Below are positions 49,355 to 59,915 of a stretch of 64,000 nucleotides of DNA, piece by piece. Where the stretch lies: NCBI GenBank assembly GCA_018389105.1, contig JACATO010002141.1, forward strand, positions 36,001-100,000, given 5' to 3'. Origin of the DNA: Nautilus pompilius (lineage: Eukaryota > Mollusca > Cephalopoda > Nautilida > Nautilidae). Within the stretch, counting starts at the first letter, position 1. Every line of letters begins with the position of its first letter. The translations under genes were made by a program, and so were the position numbers. Below the pieces are notes generated by a model, which saw nothing but the letters and a program-made list of their open reading frames with translations, was not told the origin of the DNA and did no database searches.

Positions 49355-52300
49355 GAAAAATTTGGTGGCAAAGCACCTCTTAAATGCCAAAATTATAGTA
49401 TGCAGCACATTGACATTTAAATGAAAATTAGAAAGTGTATATCTGCATCTTAATCATTGACCAACTGAAGAAAATTCAGTCACACTACAGGTGAGGGTCT
49501 TAAAGTAGGGGCTAGGGAACAAAAGTGATTTATACTAGTATTAGATGTATAATCATTTGATCCTTAATATATAATACAAATTTGCTTACATCTAAAAAAG
49601 ACAAATCAGATACTGCCAGTTTTATCCTAAAAATATAATTTTTAACTGATCTAGGTAAATAATCTGCTTAATATATTCGTTGATGAATGATTAATTGATA
49701 GACATTGATTAATGACATTTAAATTTAATGCAAATGGCAATCAATAAAAGCAGCTAATATGACCAAATAATGAAAAAATATGTAGAGTTCTATAATAAAA
49801 AAATGAGATATTCCTATTGATTAGCATATCTCTGGAAGTATTGTGGATACAAGTAATTTTGGTATAAGCATTTGGCATCAATCTTGCAAGTATACAAAAT
49901 ATAGTATATATAATACTTGATAACAAAAGTAATTTATGATGCATCATCATTGTGAAATGTTTTTGTTTTGTTCTTACATCTAAAAGCAAACAAATGCATT
50001 ACAATATTTACTAGGTGACTTATCCAGAATACAATAGGAAGGTGGAAGAGAAATACTTAGTTGCTGGAGAAAATGAAAGGACACTGGCAATAGGGGTGTG
50101 TATTATCCTTGGGTGAGTGTAATTGCTGTTATCATTCACATATCACAGGCAGAGTTGAAGCAACTTGTTTTGGACATCATCAAAGACTCTACAATCCTGT
50201 CTGGTACATGTCACATGTCACTCAAAGATGACCAGGTTCAAGGTCAATCCCAGGCAGTTTCTTAGAGTCTGTCAAAAGCATACAGAAAGTCCCACAACTT
50301 CCATGTCTGCCTAGACAGCAACCAGAGGGGTTTTTTTTTTTTTTTTGACAATCTACAAAAGATGTCAATTTTAGTATCATGTTTCTATTTTTGTATCCAC
50401 AGTTATAAAATTTTTTGGTATTAACTTTTACTCTGAGTTTTTATTGTTGTTTTAAAGGAGATAATTCAATGAAACTATAAAATTTGACATTGCAAGATGC
50501 TGCATGCATGGCATATGGTTTTCTAATATGACTGGATATTTATGACCTCACCATAACTCTGTAGCAATTTAAATGAAAGGGAAAAAAAATTAAATGTGGA
50601 TTCATTTGTTGTGTATATAATTAATGTTATTTGTATAGCTTTACAAAATTTACGTTAAGCAGAAAGCCATCAATTCAAGGACAATGTTACTTTAGAAACT
50701 ACATACAAGACAAGTCTAATGTGGTGATAAAAGGGGAAAAGTAAAGGGATCTCAAGATACCAATTTTATAAGTTGCTCACAAAAAATTTTATGCTATTTC
50801 CACTAAATACTGTGTAACCAATTTTATATTTAAATGAAATATCTGCAAAAGAGTGAAACCTTTTCTTTTAAGGTATGAAGTTTATATCAATGCTTTTATC
50901 ACTTTATACAAAATATTTTAATGACAGCAGAATCCACTAAATTTGAAGTTAAACTATCTCTGTCAAACATTTACACTAGAATTGATTCTGGATGCACACT
51001 CAGTAAAACTGTTTTTCTCTGCTGACTGAGGTTGAGATCTATTGAGAAACTGATATAAAAGCTTGCAGAAACTATTTATGCATGTGTGCAGTTATTTGGG
51101 TAAAAGATTAGTATGATATACTGACTTTAAATATAATAGTGTGTTTACGTTGATGGCCACGATAACTGTAAAACTAATAACTATTTTTTAACAATGGAAA
51201 AGTATTCTTTTTAGTGTGTTCTTGCATGTAAGAAAAATTAAACCGATGGCAACAATAAGAAATGAGAATAAGCAGTGGGGGATCTGTAGGAGATCTATCT
51301 TTATTTCCCTCTAAAAAAGCTTCTAGAAAATAATCACTAAAAATAGTGCATTGTGTTGGAATTTTAACTCTGAAGTGCATAGAAATAAAATATTACCTGT
51401 GGTTATTTATTTATATGCTGTAGTATCAGGCATGCACGCATTCAAAGGAAGTATTATTTCAATATTAAAATCAGCAAACTTTCAATAAGCTAAAGCCTAC
51501 ATCACCTGAAGATTTAACTGTATGCAGATCAATAGAGAGCATCACTGAAGTTTTTTCAGAAAGGCAGGTAGTTCTATGTAATTTGGAATGGTTGACACTT
51601 TGATTTTAAAAATGCATTTCTTTTTTCAATTTGACTAACACACAATTCTTGTTCTTATGCGTACATTGACTAAACACAAAACAACAGAATAAATAGATTT
51701 TAATTTTCAAACCAATTACATCATCATCAAGATAATCATAAACACATCTATCATTTATTTATATAGCTAATTAGTAATGTGAAATAGTAAGAAAATATTA
51801 ACGATTATCATTTATACCTAACAGTGCATGCACACACACTTGTTCTTATTTGATAAATATACTATTATGAAGGTTTTAGATCAAATAAGAGTCAAAATAT
51901 TAATTTTTCAAACACTGAGGAAGTAGCTGTCAGTTCTTGTCATATTCTCATGGGTGGTGTGGACAGGTTCTTATCAAGAACAACAACTCAAAATATTAAT
52001 TTTTTAAACACTGAGGAAGTAGCAGTCAGTTCTTGTCATATTCAAAGTGTGGACACACTCGTCTAGAACATCAGTTTTAATCAATTTTCAATAACTCTTG
52101 ATTAAGATCTCTTAGTATCTTATCCTACAAGAGATGCTCAAGTGAAATTTGGCTAGCTACCATTTTGGCAATGTTATCTCAGATAGGTTTCATTTAAACA
52201 GCTCTAATATAATGAAGCAGCATTTCATGGAAATGATTCACCTTCTATGCTGCTTTGTATTTAAACAGTCTAGGAGAAAAATATAACTATTCAGAAAAAT

Positions 52301-53090
52301 TTAATATAACATATTCAATTAATTAAAACAACTATTTCATGACTAAGAAACTATGAAACAACTTTAAAACATTTGGCTGAATACCCATTTGACAACAAAA
52401 ATTAGTAATATTTCTTCATCTAATAATTCACTGGTTATCAGTTTTCTTTTGAAGGTTTAAGCATCCTAAAAAGTAATATCTAATTGGGGAGATATGCAAT
52501 TGGTACATTTAACTATTGGTCAAATTATTCCACTTGTACAATCCAAAAATAACAACAGGCGCTGCAAAAAATAACTTCACATAAAAGCTGTCCTCTAGAC
52601 AAAATGGGCTGAAGATGACAAAAAAAAAAAGAAATGATTTTTCAAAAACGTAGGTTCATTAGTTAGTTACATTACCACTAATAAGGTGATGGGTAAAACC
52701 TAAACTAATCCTTTCACTACTATAACTTCAATATCTTTCTAGTATTAATTTTTTTCCAAGACTTTTCCAATTTTTTTGGACAATATAATTAGATCCAATT
52801 TTTTCATTGATGGAGAAAATTAATTCTAAATGAACAGAGGTAGAAAAAATGCAAGGGGAGTAATAATCTAATGTACTCAATGCACTTAATATTTTAAATT
52901 ACTGAATGAAAGAATATCAACTTATCAAAACTACTAATATACACAAATTGTATCTACATAATAATTAGATGTATGGCCAGATTATACAATAAGCATATTT
53001 CACGATGTATACATGCAATGTATTAAATTAAAACAAAAAAACTATTTTTCCTTTTACTTATCTGATGGATGCTCAATACAACTATAGTAG
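49355..53090. other. Intronic stretch, no gene seen
   Basis: AT-rich intron containing the 96-bp tandem duplication and a T-run at about 50.33 kb. Nothing else supported. Confidence 0.5.
51892..52052 (+). repeat. Tandem duplication, 96-bp period
   Basis: TCAAAATATTAATTTTTCAA and CACTGAGGAAGTAGC-GTCAG and TTCTTGTCATATTC appear at 51892 and again at 51988 with about three mismatches. The second copy is incomplete after 52052. Confidence 0.85.
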
Positions 53091-53094
53091 CACT

Positions 53095-53295
53095 TGTTCT
53101 TGTTGAACCTGCACAAAGGGAATCCACCAGAGGAAGACACCTGGTTTCAGTTTCCTAAACTCAGTGGGTGCCCTGAGGTTAGCTACATGCCTGCTACAAC
53201 AACAGAAAACTCCTATGGCTGCCTGGCTGGTGAAGGGCAAGACAAACCATGCTAGGGAGGGGTATGCCAAACTAAGGTGGTCAGGTAGGACCTGA
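53095..53295 (-). repeat. tRNA-derived SINE 3' half
   Basis: Minus strand GCCCTTCACCAGCCAGG, CATGTAGCTAACCTCAGGGC, GGAAACTGAAACCAGGTGTC and CTCTGGTGGATTCCC. The last two blocks match the 3' ends at 41.07 kb and 63.83 kb. Confidence 0.7.
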
Positions 53296-53299
53296 CTAG

Positions 53300-56200
53300 A
53301 AATCACAGTAGCAGCATTAAGTTTTATCAATTTTGTAAACTCTAGAATTATACTTTATTTTTTAATGTTTTTGAGTAAAATAAAAATGGGGTGGGGGGAG
53401 TCAACTGTTTATTTCCCCTAAATTCAAAAAAAACTATTTATGTATGTTTTTCATTCAAAATGGAGCTTTCATTTTCATATTACTATGGAGTTTTCAGTAC
53501 ATACAATCCTATAAAATAAATATAAAAAATTGTTAATGGAAAAGAAATTTGGGTTATCCACTTACTAAATGTCAACCACATTTACAAAAAAAAAAAAGAA
53601 AAAAAAAAGGAAAGCTGGCTGTTTCTAATGCTACTTCACCAGGCACAGTTGACCTACATGCGTATGCCAATACCATAAGCTGGTACCATAAAATGGACTA
53701 TTAAAAGTATGAACAATATATAACACGGACTGTTGTGTATTTTGTAACATAACCAAAAAGGTCTCCTGCTCATTCTAAACCATTATTTCATATAGTAATA
53801 AAAATATAAAACTGATTATATATGTATTTAAAGCTAAAAAAAGCTTATCTGTGCTTGAAAAATCTTTCTTTGCACCAACAGAAGGAATGAAAACTGGATA
53901 TGTGCAATATACGTATAAGCTTCATAATTCAATTAACCCTTTGATAATCTTAAAAAAAAACCCCAAACGTACAGGTTACTAATTTAAAAAAAAATTCAAA
54001 GCTGGATGAATTCTAAGGTGATATTTTGAGTATTTGACTTTTATACAAAAGAATAAAGTAGTTTTGTGGTACTGCAACAATAACTGACTCTGACAGCTTA
54101 TAAAGTTTATAGCAAAATGTTTAAAACACCAGCTAGCTAAACAAGTGCATTTTCAGTATTTTGCTTATTATAAAGAAAAAATTACATTGTAATTATACAA
54201 TTTTAATTCCCAAACTTAGTCAATCAGGAACATGTGAAAAAAAAAAAAAAGCAGCAAATTTTAATTCTGGAATAAGTGGACACAAAGTAGGGTGATAACT
54301 ACATATAGATTTTTATCTTTCTTTTTCTTTTTCTTTGTTTTTAGTCCTCTGACATATTGGCTTGGGTCAAAATATTGTTTGGTAGTTTCTCCAATTCTTT
54401 TCTGGGAAGATTTACTTTGGAGATGGACTATTTCTGTTCAACATGCTCATAGGTACTGTAAAACTTACATGACCAAAACTTGCTATTAGTAGTTGTGTGG
54501 CAACAATATCTTAGTCAAGGGATTTCAACATTGTATATCAGGCATACTGAATAAAGAAATTCTGACAAAAGATAATTTTAGAATGCTCTTGGGTTAAGTC
54601 TGTTCAAAACTATCTCAAACATTAATGAAAAATGTAAACAACAAACCCCCCACTGAATTTATAGAAGAATTAATATTTGAAATTTAACCAGTTATGACAA
54701 TTTGTTTAGAGTTCAAACCCAAAATCCCATCACATTACTACTATTGTATATAGTCCATTACAGAAAAAGGAATGCTGATCAAGTTATCTTGAAAGTAAGG
54801 CATCTATATAGTCTTGCAACTGTATTCTTCAAATGCTCCAAAACATAATTGCCAAAAGTGGGAACTAAGATCTATAATGAATGCAACAGAACTACTACCC
54901 AGGTATCAGAATTAATTCAGATGCATCAGACAAATCCTTCTACTTTGAATATAAATTCATGCTCCCCAACCAAGGAGAAAACTTTTCTATTCGAAACGTT
55001 GATGTATGTTAAAATTTATAGTTTGTGTTTAAAGCCAGTCTAGGAAAAGATGAAAAAAAAAAAAAAACAAAAACAAAACAACAAACCAGAATCAATCTCT
55101 AATAAAGAAAATATTTCTGAACAGTAGCACCCTAGCACCAAATAATGACATTCACAGCAATAGCACAATCATAACTATGCATTTTTTCTGCATTAAGCTG
55201 TCTTCTCTTTCAATTATTAACCATTAATATTGAGCATTAAAAAAATGAAAAACAACCTTTTTGACACTTCTCTAATTTGCATAACCAATGAGCAAAGATG
55301 TGGGATAATCATTCAAGAGGAAGAAATCCATTATATACTCTATCAAAGAAAAGGGATTCTATTACTAATTTCACAACACACACTGGAAAAGTATTTAACA
55401 AATGAATAAAAAGATTCTCTACAGACATCTGTATGATAAATACAGTGAAAAAGCAAAGCAAAAAAAGTTTAAGACTAAGTGCAAGGTTATCCTTGTATGT
55501 GAATGTGTTTAAAAAAGATTTGGCTATTTTATTTGTACACTGATATTTGAGTTTGCTAGGTTGTTATGAGAATGTGGGGGCATGTTGGAAGTACATCAAC
55601 TAGTTAAGTGCCACATTCAAAATGTGAATCATTTTAATGTTTTCAAATGAAGATGGTCAAGAGCTACCACTAAAGATCTACTTGGATTTACAACAGAAAT
55701 ATTAGTAGTATTTCATCCATGTGAAACAAAGAATATCTTTACAATTATTCTGTATTCTTCTGCTCAAAAGACCTGTAATAATAGTTCTTACTAATCAGGT
55801 CAGAACAGTTTACTTGTGTAAAAGCAGCATTGTCATCAAATCAGAACATCAAAAACCACAAGGCTGGTTTGTTTAACAGTAAGTCACAATTCCTATGACA
55901 GCATTTTAACACTCAAACCAGAGTTTAACAAAGGCATGAAACATGTTTTTCCAGAAACTATGTTAAGCAGGTTCACTGATTAGGAACTGATATGGGTTGG
56001 GATCTGACACACAAATCTCTCATCTCCCTCAAGTTTCCTAACAGAATAAAGAGTAATGTCATGCAGATTAATTGCTAAAAAGGCAGCATACTGTAACATG
56101 TTGAATTTTAAACAGATTCCTTTTCCTAAGGTTAAATAAGACTTCTGCACTATCTGAATTCTAGATCATCCTTGCAACCAGTGAGACGAGATGATTATGC

Positions 56201-57200
56201 ATGCATAATGTTGAATCCTGAGCAACAGAAACCAAACAGTTAATTCTGAACTTATCATTTGGCAATGCAGTCTAATTGTTTTTACACTAGACTGTCATTA
56301 ATAACTTATTTATTTTGATCAATATTTTTTGGCATGGATATGCTAATCAAAGGCCTAAATCAAGAAACAAATTTTTGTAAAAAAAAACAACATCTGATGA
56401 GGGTTGTTTTTGTTGTTGTTACTTATATACGCTTTTAAGAAAATAAAAATGAAATAATGTAAAGATATCACAGAGACGATTAAATAATTCAGTGGCATTT
56501 GAAATCGAATTTAGTCTGAAAAGTTGTCACTTCAGCAAAGAATCTAAATTAAAATTTTTGAGTATATGTACATAATGCAGACTAAATAAACCACATTAAA
56601 GATATTTTAAAAATGTACTTAGTTATTTTAACAAAGGTTTTGCTACAGTGAATAATAAGAATTTTATTATTTTCTTTAAATTTGAAAAATGTTTAAAGAA
56701 AAACTGGAGATTTAAATGTTAACATACTATACGAGTATGTAATGGGGAAAATGCTGCAGTAATCAACATCTACCAAACAGATGTTAAACAATTATTTAGA
56801 AAATTCTTCCTTAGGATGCATTTAATGCATAGTAACTAGAATTTTGACAAAAACTTATAAACCTTTACATGAGAAACATATTTTTTTTTTTTTTAATTCT
56901 AAGTACACACTGTCATGGGATAAACCACCTCTAGTTTTGTGTTGTTGTTGTCTGTATCTAATTAAATACTCTTTCCTAAGAAACTATATAATCGTTTGTT
57001 GTTTTTTTAATTCTAAAATATTACTATGGAATCCGGGTGCATTTACAGTTAGTTGACGTAACGATTTAAATGTATTCTGAAGAAAGGTAACCATTAGGGG
57101 AATTCACAGGAAAACAGGGCGGATACGATCATGACGATACTATTTTCATTTCAACATTTCCAGTACTTTCCAACAGTCATCCTCATCATAATCGGACTAA
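53300..57200. other. Intronic stretch approaching the CpG island, no gene seen
   Basis: AT-rich up to about 57.05 kb, then CpGs appear as the promoter island begins. No coding frame with family resemblance. Confidence 0.5.
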
Positions 57201-57549
57201 CCCCGAGGTAGTTTTCCCTGGACCTCGCGATCTCTCTTAGGGTTCTGATGTTTATAGACGCGTGCAGATAACGGTGAACTCCCCTCCCCCCCTCTCCCGT
57301 CGTCTAGCGGGTCGGTTCACAGATGGCGGAAAGCGGCGTTTACTTCATCAAGTCGGGCATTAATTAGATAGCGAAACAACCGAACAGAATAATAATTAAA
57401 CGATAAGACGAATGAACAAAAGAACGCAGAGTTTGTTTGTTTCTGGTGTTTGTTTTTCTTCTCCTTTTCTGTTGTTGCTCGCGTTAGAATTTCACTCCCG
57501 ACTTCGCCGTTCCCCGACTTGAGCGTTCAGCCGGAGAGGGTTTAAGTGA

Positions 57550-57616
57550 CCCAGCCCCCCCAGCCCCCACCACCCCCCCCCCCGGGAGGGGGGGGAGGGG
57601 GGCTGGAAGGGGAAGG
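57550..57616. repeat. C-run/G-run inverted repeat (hairpin, G-quadruplex potential)
   Basis: CCAGCCCCCC (57551-57560) is the exact reverse complement of GGGGGGCTGG (57597-57606). Between them a C-rich then G-rich run makes the arms nearly continuous. It lies about 300 bp inside intron 1 of the PH-CaaX gene. Both strands contain at least three runs of three or more Gs. Confidence 0.8.
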
Positions 57617-57710
57617 CGTGACTGCCACGAAAACCAAAACAGGTTAGTACACTGACTGCCTCTCAACGTCCGGACATCATTATAAACCATTTTAATGGAG
57701 GTCGGGATAC

Positions 57711-57730
57711 ATCATCATCATCATCATCAT
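57711..57730 (+). repeat. (ATC)n microsatellite
   Basis: About seven ATC units in the intronic part of the promoter island. Confidence 0.9.
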
Positions 57731-57913
57731 CCACGGGCGATCCCCTGCCGCTCGAGTTAACGCAGCCAGGTCCCCCGCCTAAACGCACAAAACAGAAAGA
57801 GATCCCCCCACCCCACCATCACCGCCATCTCTCTCTCTTGCGGTAAGGAGCCCCGGCCCGGCGGAGGGGAGGGGGAGAGTGGGGGGGGGGGCTCCGTCGT
57901 CCCCGGCTCTTAC

Positions 57914-58129
57914 CTCGGGATGGCTGCCGTAAAACAAGTCGGCGTTCTTCAGCAGGAACCACCGCTTCTTCCACTTGCGCGACAGCCGGCTCCTCTTCAT
58001 CAGCCAGCCCTTCCTCTCGTTAGCCGCCGCCGCCGCCTCGTCGTTGTTCTGGCTGGAGGACGTGTTGCTGTTCGACACGAGGCTGTTCGTGCGACTTTCC
58101 GAGCCCCCGTCCTTTTCGTCGGTGGCCAT
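57914..58129 (-). CDS. PH-domain/CaaX protein, exon 1 (codons 1-72)
   Basis: First coding exon of a membrane-signalling adaptor-like protein. The ATG has a strong context (AAAATGGCC: A at -3, G at +4). Residues 1-38 are Ser/Asn/Ala-rich and probably disordered. Residues 39-72 form the first strands of a PH domain (KGWLMKR, then KWKKRWFLLK). K45, K54 and R56 followed by W57-F58 fit the K-X(7-13)-(R/K)-X-R-h-h signature of phosphoinositide-binding PH domains. The exon ends GAG|GTAAGA, a consensus phase-0 donor, exactly in the beta3 region. An in-frame upstream Met (ATG at about 58237) would add 36 low-complexity residues. A pyrimidine-rich AG acceptor-like site (TTCTCTCCAG) lies just 5' of the ATG, so an upstream non-coding exon is possible. 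The 5' end is shared with PRKD's promoter. The specific PH subfamily was not recognised. Confidence 0.9.
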
Positions 58130-58260
58130 TTTTGACGACGACCTGGAGAGAACGAGAGCGAGAGCGCGAGCGCGCGCGCCCCGCCCCCCCTCTTCTAACA
58201 GCCGATCCTGCTGCAAAACTCCACCGCGCGCGTGCAACCGTTCTACTTAAAGTCAGGCAA

Positions 58261-58402
58261 ATTTAAAAAAAAAAAAAAAGAAAAAAAATTTTAAAAAAAA
58301 AGAAAAAAAATTTTAAAAAAAAAAAGGAAAAAAAAAAAAAAGTTTTTAAAAAAAAAAAAAAAAAAAAAAATCAGTTTTTTTTTTTTTTTTTTTCCTTTTT
58401 TT
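58261..58402. repeat. Poly(dA:dT) tract in the shared promoter
   Basis: About 140 bp are almost pure A followed by T. The left part contains two near-identical units of the pattern A(n)-G-A8-T4 (about 22 bp). The A-tract ends with TCAG and is followed by a long T-run. Tracts of this length are known to resist nucleosome wrapping. The position midway between two divergent genes suggests a nucleosome-free core, although repeat-unit errors in the assembly are likely. Confidence 0.85.
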
Positions 58403-58449
58403 GTGGGTGGGTGGGTGGGTGGTTGGTTGGTTGGTTAGTTGGGGGGGGG
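58403..58449 (+). repeat. GTGG/GGTT repeat ending in G9
   Basis: A run of GTGG and then GTTG units is followed by nine consecutive Gs at 58441-58449. It is G-rich only on the plus strand and borders the A/T tract, giving an abrupt composition switch within the shared promoter. Confidence 0.8.
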
Positions 58450-58483
58450 TCTTTTTTCGAGTCGTTATCGCTGACATGACGAC

Positions 58484-58561
58484 TACCACCATCATCATCA
58501 CCACCACCACCACCATCATCAACAACATCAACAACAACAACAACCAAAAAAAAAAAAAAAA
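58484..58561 (+). repeat. ACC/ATC/AAC trinucleotide repeat plus A-run
   Basis: Mixed CAC, CAT and CAA triplets run into a 16-base A-run ending just before the E-box at 58581. This is simple repeat, not coding, although it creates long spurious open frames on both strands. Confidence 0.85.
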
Positions 58562-58580
58562 GCGTCTTGTTTACGACAGT

Positions 58581-58600
58581 GTCACGTGACGGCCGGAAGC
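58581..58600 (+). promoter_or_regulatory. E-box palindrome GTCACGTGAC next to ETS site CCGGAAGC
   Basis: GTCACGTGAC (58581-58590) is a perfect 10-bp palindrome equal to the USF/MiT-TFE (CLEAR-type) E-box consensus. CCGGAAGC (58593-58600) is a consensus ETS/GABP core and follows after two bases. Such pairs are typical of TATA-less housekeeping promoters. It lies about 230 bp upstream of the PRKD start codon. Factor binding is inferred from the motif only. Confidence 0.6.
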
Positions 58601-58676
58601 GATCCGGCGTCAGCCCTACCTTGGCAAGCGGTGGAATACTGCGCGGAGTTGCGCGCGCGGCCCGCGTGTGTACGAC

Positions 58677-58755
58677 TTTTTTTTTTTTTTTTTTTTGAGA
58701 GGGGGAAAAACAAAAACAACAACAACAACAACAGCAACAGCAGCAGCCGCCGCCC
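58677..58755 (+). repeat. T20 run and AAC/CAG/CCG repeat in probable PRKD 5' UTR
   Basis: Twenty Ts at 58677-58696 are followed by CAA, CAG and CCG triplets (about 58712-58755), ending about 75 bp before the PRKD ATG. If transcription starts upstream of this, the triplet repeat would lie in the 5' leader. Confidence 0.75.
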
Positions 58756-58828
58756 ACCCACCCACCACACCTCCTCCTCCGCTGAAAATTTCGCTTGGTC
58801 TGAATGTAGCGGACGGACGGGACGGAAA

Positions 58829-58975
58829 ATGTCGGAAGACGCTGGAGGAAAGGACGCGGCGGGCAGGCTGTCTTTCCTGATACAGATCGGGCTGACGCGC
58901 GAACAGGTGCACTTCGAAGGAGAGCTGACCCTGCCGTGCCTGAAGGACCTGGCATGCGCTTTCGTCGATCGGAAG
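58829..58975 (+). CDS. PRKD: Protein kinase D, first coding exon (codons 1-49, partial gene)
   Basis: N-terminal exon of the protein kinase D serine/threonine kinase family. These kinases are activated by diacylglycerol and PKC and act at the Golgi, plasma membrane and nucleus. Residues 13-49 contain the diagnostic LSFLIQIGLTRE block and the LKDLACAFVDRK helix, which match the start of the PKD N-terminal ubiquitin-like domain ahead of the C1 domains. The exon ends CGGAAG|GTAAGA, a consensus phase-0 donor after the lysine that in vertebrate PKDs is followed by the FPECG-type segment. That continuation is not in the window, so intron 1 exceeds 5 kb. The start is the first in-frame ATG (GAAAATGTC, A at -3) next to conserved sequence. 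A more upstream in-frame Met at 58586 would add repeat-encoded residues and is less likely. The pre-domain leader is short compared with vertebrate PKD1 and PKD3. Confidence 0.9.
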
Positions 58976-59080
58976 GTAAGAGTAGGGGGGTACAATGGCT
59001 GGCACAGAGGGGGCAGCGTGTAAACAAACGGAAAGTCGGCGTGGGGGGGGGCCTCGTTCGGTCCTCTCTTCTTTCCTCAA

Positions 59081-59100
59081 ACCACCACCACCACCACCAC
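59081..59100 (+). repeat. (ACC)n microsatellite
   Basis: About six ACC units shortly after the PRKD exon 1 donor. Confidence 0.9.
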
Positions 59101-59915
59101 CTCTCTATCTCTCCTCCGAACGACGTCGACCGGGCGAGCTCGTGGCTACAGCCATCCCCACCTCGGTCCCCCTAACTCCTCCGCCTGTTGCTTCTCGGAC
59201 CCCCTCCCCCACCCGGGCTGAAGCTTAAAGGGTCCCCCCGGGGGGGGGGAGGGGGTGCATAGAGAGAAAGAGAGTTTGTCTGTTTGTTTTTATATAGGAA
59301 AGTGAATCGTGGATTCGATCCGGTCGGCGGAAGACGACAAAACGAAGGAAAAAGAAAAGAAGGGAATACGTTCCGAAATATTTTCACCTCCCAATTCCCC
59401 CCCACTCTTTCCTTTCCTTCTCTCTCTCTCTCCCCCCCTCCCCACTGCGCGCTTCGCCTAACGACAGCGAAGCTTTAACTCTGAAAAGTTTCCCCACACG
59501 ATCTACTTTCTTCCTGCCAGCCGCATTTCGAAACAATGCTGCCGCCATCTGATCGGTGATGCATTCTCCCCCCCTCCTCTCTCTCTCTCTCTCACTCACG
59601 ACATCTCACGAGCTCCTGCAATTGGGTTATCGTTATTTTAATTAATCTATTTTATAACTGTTTTGCTTCAGAAAGCGAGAATATATCGAAGTTATGCGGT
59701 TTTGTTTATTTCTAAAAATTATAAGAATGGGGTGAGAATTTTTGTTGTTTTTTTTTTAAAATTAATAAATTATGGTTATGATTGGCAAATTAAAAAAAAA
59801 AACAACAACAACGGCAACTAGTGGAAGATGAGGGGCTTTCACATCTCTGCTGATCCCATGAGATTCGAACGCAATTTCTCATTAGTTTTTCGTTTATCAA
59901 AAATGGTACATTTGA

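Larger units (their letters stand above)
19556..57913 (-). other. Intron 1 of the PH-CaaX gene (38,358 bp)
   Basis: Bounded by GTAAGA (donor, 57913 leftwards) and a pyrimidine tract plus CAG (acceptor ending 19556), both phase 0. No additional coding exon was recognised inside. Its contents are mostly AT-rich unique sequence with decayed DNA transposons, tRNA-derived SINE copies, microsatellites and one candidate antisense promoter. The intron is about 88 times as long as the coding sequence it interrupts. Confidence 0.85.
58130..58828. promoter_or_regulatory. Head-to-head shared promoter region (PH-CaaX gene / PRKD)
   Basis: There are 699 bp between the two divergent start codons, inside a CpG-rich island. 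From left to right it holds CG-rich sequence (5' UTR side of the minus gene), a long A then T tract, a GTGG/GGTT repeat, a CAC/CAT/CAA repeat with an A-run, an E-box palindrome with an adjacent ETS-type site, CG-rich sequence, a T20 run, and an AAC/CAG/CCG repeat probably in the PRKD 5' UTR. No TATA box was seen, as is usual for bidirectional CpG-island promoters. Shared regulation is inferred from spacing only. Confidence 0.75.

Noticed and set aside
50100-50350. SINE-like segment followed by a T18 run
   Set aside because: A T-run at the right end of a plus-oriented retrocopy does not fit a poly(A) tail on either strand, and the shared SINE blocks are absent.
57321-57375. Fourteen-codon plus-strand frame beginning AGATGGCGGAAAGC, with a YY1-like start
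   Set aside because: It stops after 14 codons without a donor. It probably reflects island base composition.
58130-58237. In-frame upstream Met for the PH gene, adding 36 residues
   Set aside because: The added sequence is Arg/Ala/Leu-rich and encoded by CG repeats, and the downstream ATG has a better context. Kept only as an alternative.
57920-58250. Plus-strand frames over the PH exon 1
   Set aside because: Antisense shadows of the real minus-strand exon.
58346-59228. Several open frames of 60-218 codons around PRKD exon 1
   Set aside because: They arise from homopolymer and trinucleotide repeats and from frames overlapping the real PRKD exon. Only 58829-58975 shows family conservation and a matching donor.
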